Notes: a model not told the origin generated them from the sequence alone. 47,991 nt of DNA from an uncultured Peptoniphilus sp. (GCF_946998875.1 NZ_CAMQAY010000009.1:1-47991), one strand, 5' to 3'; counted from the stretch's first letter, positions 16,812 through 25,694 are shown. Program-made: numbers and translations.

Positions 16812-17540
16812 TTATAAAACCATGGACAAAAATTCCTTTGCCCTCTTAGTTTTTGGATTTGCGAAAAATTCCTTGGAGTCTTCGTCTTCTGCAATAACTC
16901 CCTTGTCCATAAAGAGAACTCTGTTAGACACATCTCTTGCAAAGCCCATTTCGTGAGTTACAACAAGCATGGTAAGTCCTTCTTCTGCCAAATCACGCAT
17001 GACATTTAAAACTTCATTAACCATTTCTGGGTCAAGAGCTGATGTCGGTTCGTCAAAGAGTAGAACTTCTGGATTCATGGCAAGTGACCTTGCTATGGCA
17101 ACTCTTTGCTTTTGTCCACCAGATAGGGATGCAGGTTTTGCATCCTTAAAGGGATACATGCCCACCTTTTGCAAAAATTCTTCTGCAAGTTTCACTGCCT
17201 CCTGGCGAGACTTTTTCAAGACCTTAACTTGTCCTATTACACAATTTTCAAGTACGCTCATGTTGTTAAAGAGGTTAAAGGATTGAAAAACCATGCCAAC
17301 CTTAGTCCTATAATTATTTATAGAAAGGTCATCTAAAATATTTTCTCCATGATATTTTATTTTGCCGCCATTGGGTTCTTCCAAGAGATTTATACACCTA
17401 AGAAGGGTGGACTTGCCTGAGCCAGAGGAACCAATTATTGAAACAACTTCGCCCTTTTTGACTTTAAAATTTATGTCCTTTAAAACTTCATTATCTCCAA
17501 AGCTTTTTTCCAAATTTTCTATTTCAAAAATGTATTCCAT
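16812..17540 (-). CDS. Polar amino acid ABC transporter ATPase (likely lysine uptake)
   Basis: 242-residue GlnQ/ArtP-type ATPase. Walker A GSSGSGKST (37-45), Q-loop VFQSFNLF, signature LSGGQ (138-142), Walker B VLLFDE (158-163), H-loop VVTHEMGF. Last gene of a binding protein-permease-ATPase operon, one base after the permease. The lysine riboswitch upstream of the operon points to lysine (or another cationic amino acid) as substrate. Confidence 0.95.
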   Translation of the reverse strand: MEYIFEIENLEKSFGDNEVLKDINFKVKKGEVVSIIGSSGSGKSTLLRCINLLEEPNGGKIKYHGENILDDLSINNYRTKVGMVFQSFNLFNNMSVLENCVIGQVKVLKKSRQEAVKLAEEFLQKVGMYPFKDAKPASLSGGQKQRVAIARSLAMNPEVLLFDEPTSALDPEMVNEVLNVMRDLAEEGLTMLVVTHEMGFARDVSNRVLFMDKGVIAEDEDSKEFFANPKTKRAKEFLSMVL

Positions 17541-17541
17541 G

Positions 17542-18312
17542 TCACACCTCTTCCTTTACTTCAATAACTTCTGCTGTAGATTGAGAACCGTAAATTTTGT
17601 AAGTTCCGTCGCCATCCATTTTCTTTTCAATAAGCTTCATAGCTTGGCTCACTGTAATAGTAAGCACTAGATAAATTAAGGCTGTGATGAAGAAAACTTC
17701 GAAGTATCTGAGGTAAGTTCCTGCTGCTGATTTTGAAATAAAGAATAATTCTGAAACAGAAATTACATTTAAAACAGAAGAATCCTTTATGTTTACAATA
17801 AATTCATTGCCCACTGATGGGATAATATTTCTTACAGCTTGAGGAAGTACAACTTCTGTCATAGTTTGCCAATGAGTCATGCCTATGGATAAGGCTCCTT
17901 CAGTTTGACCCTTGTCAACAGAAATAATTCCACCTCTTATGATTTCAGCCATGTAGGCACCTGTATTTACAGATACAATAATAAGGGCTGAAGGCATGGC
18001 TGCCATATTTAAGTTGAAATATTGTAGAGAACCGTAGTAGAACATCATGGCTTGTACCATCATTGGCGTTCCCCTAATAACTTGAATGTAAACTGTAATT
18101 ATGGCATTTACAACCTTTAGAAGTCCCCTCTTAAAGGCTGAAGATTTTTTATTTACTTTTATAGTCCTTACAATTGCTATTAAAAGTCCTATTAAAAAAC
18201 CAATTAAGGTGCCTATAACGGCAATTATAATGGTATTAAGAGTTCCCTCAAGAAAGAGGGAACCATATTCCTTTATTAAAAATCCAATCCATCCAAAAAA
18301 ACTTTCTGGCAT
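17542..18312 (-). CDS. Polar amino acid ABC transporter permease (likely lysine uptake)
   Basis: 256 residues, HisM/GlnP-type inner-membrane permease with five or so helices. The EAA loop is seen as GALSIGMTHWQTMTEVVLPQA, the family hallmark that contacts the ATPase; EVIRGTPMMVQ-like IQVIRGTPMMVQAMMFYYG is typical of the family. Lies between the binding-protein gene (17-base gap) and the ATPase. Homodimerises in most such systems. Confidence 0.94.
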   Translation of the reverse strand: MPESFFGWIGFLIKEYGSLFLEGTLNTIIIAVIGTLIGFLIGLLIAIVRTIKVNKKSSAFKRGLLKVVNAIITVYIQVIRGTPMMVQAMMFYYGSLQYFNLNMAAMPSALIIVSVNTGAYMAEIIRGGIISVDKGQTEGALSIGMTHWQTMTEVVLPQAVRNIIPSVGNEFIVNIKDSSVLNVISVSELFFISKSAAGTYLRYFEVFFITALIYLVLTITVSQAMKLIEKKMDGDGTYKIYGSQSTAEVIEVKEEV

Positions 18313-18329
18313 CTTTTTTCTCCTATACT

Positions 18330-19184
18330 TTATTCGCTAAGTGGTTGATTAGCCACAGCTTCTTCCATTATGCTTTGTCTTTCATCTTCAGAAATTTTTG
18401 AAAGTGCGTCGTTAACTTTGTCTAAAAGTTCTTGATTTCCCTTCTTAACGCCAACTGAAATAGAAGTGTCTTCAGTTGAAGCTTCAAAGCCCTTGCCCTT
18501 TTCAAATTCTACAAAAGTTAAATCATTATTTGCAGAAGTAGCAGAAAGTGCGCCTGGTCTTTCAGAAACATATCCGTCAATCTTTCCACTTCTAAGAGCA
18601 ACTATCATTGCTGGGAAAGTTTCAAGAGCTGTTGACTTATTTACACCTTCAATTTGATCAATTACATCATAGTGGAAAGTGTTAAGTTGTCCAGTGATGT
18701 TTGCTCCCTTAAAATCCCCAAGTGACTTTGCATTGGCATAAGGAGAATCCTTTTTAACAACAATTACAAGGTCTGATGTGTAATAAGTGTTGGAGAAGTC
18801 AATAGTTTCTTTTCTTTCAGCAGTTGGACTCATACCTGCAATAATTAAATCAATCTTTCCTGAAGTAAGGGCAGGAGTAAGACCATTCCATTCAGTTTTT
18901 ACAATTTCAAGTTTCTTGTCCATGGACTCAGCAATTTTCTTTGCGATTTCAACATCGTATCCACCAGCGTAGCCGCCAGTTGCAATTGGATAGCCATGTT
19001 CTTCACCAGTTTGTGTCCAGTTAAAAGGTGCATAGTCACATTCCATTCCAACTTTTATTGTATCAGAATCTGCTGGTGAAGCTGCTGCACCTCCATCGCC
19101 CTTTGGATTACAAGCTGCTAAAAACATTGTGCTTGCTAAAGCACCTACTACTAAAATTTTTGCTACATTCTTTCTTAAATTCAT
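18330..19184 (-). CDS. Amino acid ABC transporter substrate-binding lipoprotein (likely lysine)
   Basis: 284 residues. Lipoprotein signal with lipobox LAAC (Cys about 25), then a Gly/Ala/Ser linker and a type II periplasmic-binding fold: KVGMECDYAPFNW near the start of the domain, EWNGLTPALTSGKIDLIIAGMSPTAERKETIDFS in the hinge region, and LRSGKIDGYV later. These are hallmarks of SBP family 3 (His/Lys/Arg/Gln). Anchored outside the membrane. First gene after the lysine riboswitch; AGGT-rich ribosome site (GGAGGTATATC) before ATG. Confidence 0.94.
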   Translation of the reverse strand: MNLRKNVAKILVVGALASTMFLAACNPKGDGGAAASPADSDTIKVGMECDYAPFNWTQTGEEHGYPIATGGYAGGYDVEIAKKIAESMDKKLEIVKTEWNGLTPALTSGKIDLIIAGMSPTAERKETIDFSNTYYTSDLVIVVKKDSPYANAKSLGDFKGANITGQLNTFHYDVIDQIEGVNKSTALETFPAMIVALRSGKIDGYVSERPGALSATSANNDLTFVEFEKGKGFEASTEDTSISVGVKKGNQELLDKVNDALSKISEDERQSIMEEAVANQPLSE

Positions 19185-19221
19185 GATATACCTCCGTAAA
19201 TTCTCGGTGGCTATAAAAAGT

Positions 19222-19254
19222 AATAAAAAAAACAGTCTGGAAAACCAAACTGTT
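19222..19254 (-). terminator. Expression-platform terminator of the lysine riboswitch
   Basis: Minus strand: AACAGTTTGG-TTTT-CCAGACTGTT followed by T8, between the aptamer and the binding-protein gene. Its 5' arm could be sequestered by upstream leader sequence (TTAAA...TTTAA) when lysine is absent. Confidence 0.85.
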
Positions 19255-19289
19255 AAAGATGTCTAAATATAAGACAAAGTATTTAACTT

Positions 19290-19452
19290 TAGATAGCTCC
19301 CCACATATTTGTGACAGTCATGCAAATATTGTTTGCATGCCCAGCATATTAACTTACCATTAATACACTTCGGCGAAATTTCCTTTCATCTTTCTTCACT
19401 GCATGGTCTTGCTCTAAAAGATTACTGATAAAGTCCGCTCCTCTATCGTATT
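19290..19452 (-). promoter_or_regulatory. Lysine riboswitch (L-box) aptamer
   Basis: Minus-strand leader contains the L-box core blocks in order: GATAGAGGAGCG (19436-19449 region), ATCAGTAA, GGAAA...CGCCGAAG, GCTGGGCATGC, GACTGTCAC, and GTGGGGAGCTATC pairing back with GATAG at the 5' end. These match the lysine riboswitch consensus I know. It is followed by an intrinsic terminator, so lysine binding should switch the downstream ABC operon off by premature termination. Confidence 0.92.
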
Positions 19453-19483
19453 TTTCAATACAATGTATTTAATTGTTTCATCA

Positions 19484-19512
19484 ATTATATATATGAGAAT
19501 TATAAAAGTCAA
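19484..19512 (-). promoter_or_regulatory. Promoter of the lysine riboswitch-ABC operon
   Basis: Minus strand TTGACT (19507-19512), 17 bases, TATAAT (19484-19489); transcription would start about 25-30 bases before the aptamer. Confidence 0.8.
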
Positions 19513-19639
19513 GGACTTTTTTATTTTTCTTTAATTTTTTTATTTTTCTCTGTTTTTTATAACCTTTCTCCTAAAATTTATTACTTATTCATATTCTCAA
19601 GCTGCAAAAAATTTTTAGGCTTCCAAAAATTTTTACATA

Positions 19640-19665
19640 AAAAATAAGGCTCCACTTGGGAGCCC
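19640..19665 (-). terminator. Terminator of the SLH-protein gene
   Basis: Minus strand GGCTCC-CAAGT-GGAGCC followed by TTATTTTTT, 15 bases after the stop. Confidence 0.85.
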
Positions 19666-19678
19666 TATAATATTAAAT

Positions 19679-21442
19679 TTATTTCCAAATATCAACGTCT
19701 GAAGATGAGTTTAATCTTTCTCTGTCGTGAGAGTTTGCTGCATCAATGATGTTGTAGTAAGCCCAGAAGCCTTCATTAACATCTGAGAATTTATTTAAAG
19801 CTGATTTGTTTACATTGTTAAGTGAAAGTGCAGTAGTGTTTCTATCGAAAACAGAGTTTAGAATAGTAACAGCTTCTGCTCTTGTGATTTTTGCATTTGG
19901 TTTAAAGGATCCATCAGGGTAACCTGAAACATTTTTGTTGCCATAAAGTTTATCAATAGCATCCTTTGCCCAGTGATCTTTAACATCTTGGAAATCAGTA
20001 GTGCTCTTCTTTTCGTTCTTAACATAACCGGAGATCATTTGAGCAAATTCTGCTCTTGTAATGCTTTCATTTGGCTTAAATGTTCCGTCTGGGTAACCAG
20101 AAATTAGTCCCTTAGCAACAACATAGTTAACTGCCTTTGAGAACCAATTATCGCTTGCATCAGAAAATCTTGTTGCAGAACTTGTTCCAAAGTTAGCGCC
20201 GCCATTTAAAAGTGTAGCAAACATTTGAGCAGCTTCAGCTCTTGTTACATTTGCTTGTGGCTTAAATGTTCCATCTGGATATCCCTTGATATAAGAAATA
20301 GCCTTAACAGTTTCTACTGCATTCTTAGTAACCTTGTATTCAAGCTTACTAATAGCTCCTTTTTCGTCCTTAGCTTCAATCTTAATAGTTTCGCCATAGA
20401 TAAGGGCTCTGTCTAAAAATACTGTGAAAACGCCAGAATTATTTACAGTGATGCTGCCAAGTTTTCTATTGCTTGCATCGTAAACTGTAATTTCGTCCTT
20501 TGCATTTGCAGTTCCCTTTACTAGTTTTTGACCGTCAAGAGCTTCTGTGATTTTGAATTTTTTATTTTCAACTGTCTTTGAATCAAGGTAAAATCTTAAA
20601 TCATTAACTTCGTTGTTATAAAGATTTTCGCTTAAATCTACTGAGAAATATGAGTTTTTGTCAGTTCTAAAGCTTCCAAGTAATTTGCCATCTCTATAAA
20701 CTCTTGCAAATTCGAAAGGATGATTTTTAATATATCCTGTCAAAGTTCTGCCCATAAGTCTCAAGTCACTGGCATCAATTCTTGAACCCTTGATGTCTCT
20801 GTAAAAATCATTTTTAACTTCAACGCCTTCTGAAGTGTATCCATTATCTTTAGCACAAATTGTTATGCTTTCCCCTTCTCTTAAATCTAATTTAATAGAA
20901 AATCTTCCATCTTTATCAGCTGATCCTAAATACTCGTCAAGTCTTCTATAGTCTTTTAAGTTTCTAGATTTTACATAGATGCTGGCTTTTGGTGAAGTTT
21001 GACCACTTAGATAAGTTCCATCAAATCTTACATTTGTAAGTGTTAAATTTCTATATCTATTATCGTATCTATCGCTTACATTAAATTTTAAAGTAACATT
21101 TTTTGTTGAGCCATCTTTAAATTTTACTGTAACAATTTCTACATGGTTTCCCTTTGAATCATATTCAAAAATTCTATTTTCAATTGTTGCTCCTTCAGGT
21201 AGTCTAATATCTCCAGTATAGAATCTTTCTCCCTTATCAAGATTGAAGTCTAAGCTTGATAGATCACTTTTTTGTGCTTCTGTTTCTGTTGGTGTTCCTG
21301 TAGTTGCTGGTTGTGTTGCTGCTGGTTGATTAGTTGTTCCTGCTGCTGGTTGTTCTCCAGTTGCAAAAGCAGATACTGGCATTGATGCTGCTAATACTCC
21401 TGCTAGTGCAAGTGTTAAATATTTCTTACTATATGGTTTCAT
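19679..21442 (-). CDS. Secreted S-layer-homology (SLH) domain protein
   Basis: 587 residues. Sec signal peptide (MKPYSKKYLTLALAGVLAASMPVSAFA), then a Thr/Pro/Gln-rich linker (about 30-58), a region of about 300 residues with repeated beta-type modules (Bacterial-Ig-like, e.g. VKGTANAKDEITVYDASN), and three C-terminal SLH repeats recognisable by IKGYPDGTFKPQANVTRAEAA, ISGYPDGTFKPNESITRAEFA and VSGYPDGSFKPNAKITRAEAV. SLH repeats bind pyruvylated cell-wall polymers, so this is a wall-anchored surface protein; its function beyond that is unknown. ATG with AGGAGGAAATAATG. Confidence 0.93.
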   Translation of the reverse strand: MKPYSKKYLTLALAGVLAASMPVSAFATGEQPAAGTTNQPAATQPATTGTPTETEAQKSDLSSLDFNLDKGERFYTGDIRLPEGATIENRIFEYDSKGNHVEIVTVKFKDGSTKNVTLKFNVSDRYDNRYRNLTLTNVRFDGTYLSGQTSPKASIYVKSRNLKDYRRLDEYLGSADKDGRFSIKLDLREGESITICAKDNGYTSEGVEVKNDFYRDIKGSRIDASDLRLMGRTLTGYIKNHPFEFARVYRDGKLLGSFRTDKNSYFSVDLSENLYNNEVNDLRFYLDSKTVENKKFKITEALDGQKLVKGTANAKDEITVYDASNRKLGSITVNNSGVFTVFLDRALIYGETIKIEAKDEKGAISKLEYKVTKNAVETVKAISYIKGYPDGTFKPQANVTRAEAAQMFATLLNGGANFGTSSATRFSDASDNWFSKAVNYVVAKGLISGYPDGTFKPNESITRAEFAQMISGYVKNEKKSTTDFQDVKDHWAKDAIDKLYGNKNVSGYPDGSFKPNAKITRAEAVTILNSVFDRNTTALSLNNVNKSALNKFSDVNEGFWAYYNIIDAANSHDRERLNSSSDVDIWK

Positions 21443-21578
21443 TATTTCCTCCTAATAAAATATAAATCTATTTCATACTACGCTAATGAGTTTATATCTC
21501 TTTTGTGATAAAAAAGTGATAAGTGGCTGATATTTGAGCTTTTTAATATTTTTTTAACATTTTGTAACACAATAGACA

Positions 21579-21608
21579 TAAAAAAGGACTCGCCTCAGCA
21601 AGTCCTTA
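21579..21608 (-). terminator. Terminator of the dnaJ-clpB operon
   Basis: Minus strand AAGGACTTGC-TGAG-GCGAGTCCTT followed by TTTTTA. Confidence 0.88.
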
Positions 21609-21615
21609 TCTTTAA

Positions 21616-24195
21616 TTATTTAACTTTAACAGACAAATCATCTGCATAGACATCAACTAAAATTGTGTCGCCATCCATTACATCGCCCCTTATAATCATC
21701 TTTGAAATTTTAGTTTCAAGAGTGTGGCCAATGTATCTCTTAACTGGTCTTGCCCCATATTGTGGGCTAAAGGATGCGTTTAGGATAAATTCTAGAGCTG
21801 CCTTTGTAACTTCAATTTTAATTTCTCTATCTTCAAGTTTTCTTTCAACTTCTTTAATGCTTTGTTTGATGATGTCATAAACTTCATCTCTTTGAAGAGG
21901 TTTAAATAAAACTACTTCGTCGACCCTGTTTAAAAATTCAGGTCTAAAGGCACTTCTAAGGTCGCGCATAACTTCTTCTCTTGCAGCTTCAGTTATTTGT
22001 CCATCAGCACCAATTCCATCAATTAAGAAGTGTGACCCAATATTTGATGTCATAATTATAACTGTATTTTTAAAGTCTACAGTTCTTCCTTGGTTGTCAG
22101 TTAGTCTGCCGTCGTCAAGAACTTGAAGAAGAATGTTAAATACATCTGGGTGAGCCTTTTCGATTTCGTCAAATAAAATTACTGAATATGGTTTTCTCCT
22201 TACAGCTTCAGTAAGTTGTCCGCCTTCATCGTAGCCAACATATCCTGGAGGAGAACCCACAAGTCTTGACACAGAGTGTTTTTCCATGTATTCAGACATG
22301 TCAATTCTAATTAAGTTTCTCTCATCATCGAAAAGTGTTTCTGTAAGAGCCTTGGCAGTTTCAGTCTTACCTACACCAGTTGGTCCCAAGAAGATGAAGG
22401 ATCCAATAGGTTTGTTCCTATCCTTAAGTCCTGCTCTCGCCCTTAGGACTGCATCAGATACAACTTCAATTGCCCTATCTTGACCAATAACTCTCTTGTG
22501 AAGAATATCTTCTAAGTTTAGAAGTTTGTCTCTTTCAGTTTTATTTAATTTTTCAACAGGGATGCCAGTCCACCTGCTTACAACATAGGCGATTTCATCT
22601 TCTGTAACTTCTTCCTTAACCATAGAAGAATCGTCCTTCTTTTCTGATTCTCTCTTGGCAAGTTCCTCCTTTAGTTTTGGAAGAGTGCCATATTTTAATT
22701 CAGAAAGTTTTTCTAAGTCGTAATTCCTTTCAGCTTCTTCTATGGCGTGGTTTGTATCTTCAATCTCTTTCTTGATTTCCTTTGTGGAGTCAAGTTCCTT
22801 CTTTTCAGCTTCCCATTTTGATTTTAATCTATCAAATTCTGCCTTTTCTTCAGAAAGTTCAGCTTGAAGTTTTTTAAGCCTTTCAGCACTTGCCTCGTCA
22901 GTTTCCTTTTTTAAAGCTTGGTTTTCAATTTCAAGTTGCAAAATTTTTCTTCTAACTTCATCAATTTCTGTAGGCATGGAGTCGATTTCTGTCCTTAGCA
23001 TTGCGCAGGCTTCGTCCATTAAGTCGATGGCCTTGTCTGGCAAAAATCTGTCAGTGATGTATCTGTCAGATAAAGTTGCAGCAGCAATTACTGCAGAGTC
23101 AGAAATTCTTATTCCGTGATAAATTTCATACTTGTCCTTTAAACCACGAAGGATGGCAATTGTATCTTCAACAGTAGGCTCTTTAACCATAACCTTTTGG
23201 AATCTTCTTTCAAGAGCTGGATCCTTTTCAATATATTTTCTGTATTCATCAAGAGTTGTAGCCCCAATGGCGTGAAGCTCACCACGAGCAAGCATTGGCT
23301 TTAAAAGGTTTGATGCGTCCATAGCGCCATCAGTTTTTCCTGCACCAACTATGTTGTGAATTTCATCGATGAATAAAATTATGTCGCCTTCAGATTTTTT
23401 CACTTCATTAAGGACAGCCTTTAATCTTTCTTCAAATTCACCACGGTATTTTGCACCTGCAATAAGGGCTCCCATGTCTAGGGAGAAGACAGTTTTATTT
23501 TTTAGTCCTTCAGGCACATCTTCAGAGACAATTCTTTGGGCAAGTCCGCCAGCTATGGCAGTTTTACCAACTCCAGGAGGGCCAATTAGAACTGGGTTAT
23601 TCTTAGTCCTACGAGAAAGAATTCTTATTACATTACGAACTTCTTCGTCACGACCAATTACTGGGTCTAGCTTGCCATCACGAGCAAGTTCAGTTAAATC
23701 TTGTCCGTATTTCTTTAGAGCGTCATAAGTTCCCTCAGGATTATCTGTAGTCACATGTTGGTTGCCCCTAATTTTCTTAAGAGCATTTAAAAAACTATCA
23801 GCATCAATTTTATGTTTGTTAAAGATAGAAGATGAATCAGTGCCCTTCATGTTTAAAAGAGCAAGATAAATGTGCTCAACAGAAAGATATTCGTCGCCCA
23901 TTTTTTTCATAAAGTCTTCTGCCTTTTGGAAAAGCTCTCTATAGGAAGAGTCGGCATAAACTTCAGCACCTGATTGCTTAGGAAGTCTTTCAATAACCTT
24001 TAAGACATCACTTTTTATCATGTCAGGATTTTTTTCCATATAAGTTAAGACCCTTGGTATAAGTCCTTCTTTGTCATTTAAAAGTGCGTAATTTATGTGA
24101 ATTTCTTTTACCTCAGGATTGCCGTATTCCTTCGCAATATTGTATGCGCCTTGAACGGCTTCAAGGGATTTTTGAGTAAATTTTTCAAAATTCAT
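21616..24195 (-). CDS. clpB: Disaggregase ClpB
   Basis: 859-residue Hsp100 ATPase that, with DnaK/DnaJ, rescues aggregated proteins. N-domain (two Clp-N repeats), NBD1 Walker A GPPGVGKT, the middle coiled-coil domain (about 410-525, rich in Glu/Lys/Leu) which distinguishes ClpB from ClpC, NBD2 Walker A GPTGVGKT, sensor and pore motifs GYVGYDEGG. Directly follows the dnaJ-like gene (20 bases) and is controlled by the same promoter carrying HrcA- and CtsR-type sites. Confidence 0.97.
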   Translation of the reverse strand: MNFEKFTQKSLEAVQGAYNIAKEYGNPEVKEIHINYALLNDKEGLIPRVLTYMEKNPDMIKSDVLKVIERLPKQSGAEVYADSSYRELFQKAEDFMKKMGDEYLSVEHIYLALLNMKGTDSSSIFNKHKIDADSFLNALKKIRGNQHVTTDNPEGTYDALKKYGQDLTELARDGKLDPVIGRDEEVRNVIRILSRRTKNNPVLIGPPGVGKTAIAGGLAQRIVSEDVPEGLKNKTVFSLDMGALIAGAKYRGEFEERLKAVLNEVKKSEGDIILFIDEIHNIVGAGKTDGAMDASNLLKPMLARGELHAIGATTLDEYRKYIEKDPALERRFQKVMVKEPTVEDTIAILRGLKDKYEIYHGIRISDSAVIAAATLSDRYITDRFLPDKAIDLMDEACAMLRTEIDSMPTEIDEVRRKILQLEIENQALKKETDEASAERLKKLQAELSEEKAEFDRLKSKWEAEKKELDSTKEIKKEIEDTNHAIEEAERNYDLEKLSELKYGTLPKLKEELAKRESEKKDDSSMVKEEVTEDEIAYVVSRWTGIPVEKLNKTERDKLLNLEDILHKRVIGQDRAIEVVSDAVLRARAGLKDRNKPIGSFIFLGPTGVGKTETAKALTETLFDDERNLIRIDMSEYMEKHSVSRLVGSPPGYVGYDEGGQLTEAVRRKPYSVILFDEIEKAHPDVFNILLQVLDDGRLTDNQGRTVDFKNTVIIMTSNIGSHFLIDGIGADGQITEAAREEVMRDLRSAFRPEFLNRVDEVVLFKPLQRDEVYDIIKQSIKEVERKLEDREIKIEVTKAALEFILNASFSPQYGARPVKRYIGHTLETKISKMIIRGDVMDGDTILVDVYADDLSVKVK

Positions 24196-24215
24196 AAAAA
24201 CACCTCATTTTCTTA

Positions 24216-25142
24216 TTATTTATTTAAATTTTGTAATTCTTTATATAATTTAATTTGCTCCTCAGTTAGTTTCTTTGGATTTATGATATTAAAGATGACA
24301 TAGAGGTCGCCCACATTGCCCTTTAAATCTTTGAAACCCTTGGAAGGAATCCTCATTTTATTTCCTCCCACAAAATTTTCTGGGATTTTTAACTTTAATT
24401 TGCCACTTAAAGTTTCCACAGTTTTGCTGCTGCCAAGAGCTGCGTCCCATGGATAAATATTTTCAGTTTTAATAATATCAAGGCCATCAAGGACAAGATC
24501 CTTTTCGTCGCGAATGTTAATCTTAAAGAGAATATCTCCAGGAAGACCAAACTTTTCGCCCTTTACCTTAATTTTCTTGCCACGAGTGATTCCCTTAGGA
24601 ATTTTTACGGCAACTTGATATTCCTTTCTGTTGTAAGTTAAGCTCACATTTTTAGTTGTGCCCTCGTAGGCATCCCTAATGGAGATGGAAAGTTCAGACT
24701 CAAACTTGTTTCTGGACTTGTTGGAAGACTTTCCTCTTCCCCTTCCAGACAAATCTCCAAAAATGTCATTTATATTAAAGCCGCCAGAGAAATTTCCTCC
24801 TCTGCCAGACCTTGATGAGCCGAAAATAGTTTCGAAGAAGTCAGAAAAATCTGCTCCGCTTCCTCCTGTAGTATAAGTGTAACCATATTGAGAAGGGTCA
24901 AAATCGTAGCCGGAAGAAAAATCATAATTAGAGCCAAAAGTATCGTATTTTTTTCTCTTATCGGCATCAGATAGAACCTCGTAAGCCTCAGAAACTTCCT
25001 TAAACTTTTCTGCCGCAGCTTCATCGCCTTGATTTACATCAGGGTGATATTTTTTTGCAAGCTTTCTATAGGCACTCTTAATCGCCTTTTCATCTGCATC
25101 TTTAGAAACTCCAAGGATTTCATAATAATCTTTGTATTTCAA
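24216..25142 (-). CDS. DnaJ/CbpA-type J-domain co-chaperone
   Basis: 308 residues. J-domain at the N-terminus (DYYEILGVSKDADEKAIKSAYRKLAKKYHPDVN, HPD at 33-35), Gly/Phe/Ser-rich linker to about 145, and two C-terminal substrate-binding domains. The CxxCxGxG zinc fingers of classical DnaJ are missing, which makes it CbpA-like. Stimulates DnaK ATPase. First gene of the operon with clpB; ATG with GAGGTT upstream. A second, classical dnaJ probably lies elsewhere with dnaK. Confidence 0.93.
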   Translation of the reverse strand: MKYKDYYEILGVSKDADEKAIKSAYRKLAKKYHPDVNQGDEAAAEKFKEVSEAYEVLSDADKRKKYDTFGSNYDFSSGYDFDPSQYGYTYTTGGSGADFSDFFETIFGSSRSGRGGNFSGGFNINDIFGDLSGRGRGKSSNKSRNKFESELSISIRDAYEGTTKNVSLTYNRKEYQVAVKIPKGITRGKKIKVKGEKFGLPGDILFKINIRDEKDLVLDGLDIIKTENIYPWDAALGSSKTVETLSGKLKLKIPENFVGGNKMRIPSKGFKDLKGNVGDLYVIFNIINPKKLTEEQIKLYKELQNLNK

Positions 25143-25292
25143 ATTGTAACCTCCTCATATCTATTTAAAATCATTTAATCTAAGATATTTATATCCAAAT
25201 AAAAAATAAATGAACATAAAGTGGGCTCAAATAAAATGACTTATTTTAATTAAAATGTGAAATTTAAGATTTAATAACTTAAAATCAAAAAT

Positions 25293-25346
25293 TTAAATCT
25301 AGTCAAAGACTTAAATCTAGTTAAGAATTTAAATCTCGTCAAAGAC
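25293..25346. repeat. Three 18-bp tandem repeats in the heat-shock leader
   Basis: TTAAATCTAGTCAAAGAC, TTAAATCTAGTTAAGAAT and TTAAATCTCGTCAAAGAC lie head to tail in the untranslated leader of the dnaJ-clpB operon. Two of the units contain GTCAAAGAC, similar to half of a CtsR box. Confidence 0.8.
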
Positions 25347-25365
25347 TCAAACAAAGTAAGAATTG

Positions 25366-25382
25366 TTTGACTATCTTTGACT
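25366..25382 (-). promoter_or_regulatory. CtsR operator of dnaJ-clpB
   Basis: Minus strand AGTCAAA-GAT-AGTCAAA: a direct heptad repeat with a three-base spacer, a perfect match to the known CtsR consensus (A/G)GTCAAANAN(A/G)GTCAAA. It covers the predicted transcription start. Confidence 0.82.
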
Positions 25383-25387
25383 ATTTA

Positions 25388-25428
25388 ATTATACAACATC
25401 ATTAGCACTCTTGCAAGTAGTCTGCTAA
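25388..25428 (-). promoter_or_regulatory. dnaJ-clpB promoter overlapped by a degenerate CIRCE element
   Basis: Minus strand -35 TTGCAA (25411-25416), 17 bases, -10 TATAAT (25388-25393). The CIRCE-like dyad is TTAGCACTC (25402-25410), nine bases, GTCTGCTAA (25420-25428); the left arm is perfect, the right arm has two changes from GAGTGCTAA. CIRCE is bound by HrcA, so the operon may be under both HrcA and CtsR. Confidence 0.75.
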
Positions 25429-25552
25429 TTATTTTTTTAAAATTTTTATCTTTTTTGTAAAATTTTTATATTTTTTTATTGTATTTATGAATTTATTATG
25501 CTAAACTAATAACAGATTATTTAATACACTTTTTTAATTAATTTCCTTTTTA

Positions 25553-25580
25553 CACGCCGAGATATGCTCGGCAATTTTTT
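25553..25580 (+). terminator. Terminator-like hairpin on the plus strand without an upstream gene
   Basis: GCCGAG-ATATG-CTCGGC followed by AATTTTTTTT. The 400 bases before it on the plus strand contain no gene; what it would terminate is unclear. The stretch 25429-25650 is otherwise AT-rich (with a second small hairpin GAGAATT...AATTCTC at 25600-25620) and shows no coding sequence. Confidence 0.5.
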
Positions 25581-25651
25581 TTGCCTTTTTTTATTTTATG
25601 AGAATTTTTTATAATTCTCGGCGGCAAATTTTTTCAAATTATAAAAGTTTC

Positions 25652-25694
25652 TAAAAAAATATGACGCCAGGGTCAAGTCCTCCACGTCATATTT
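25652..25694 (-). terminator. Terminator of the DUF2975 operon
   Basis: Minus strand AAATATGACG...CGTCATATTT stem (arms 25657-25666 and 25685-25694) followed by T-run; large 18-base loop. Confidence 0.7.
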
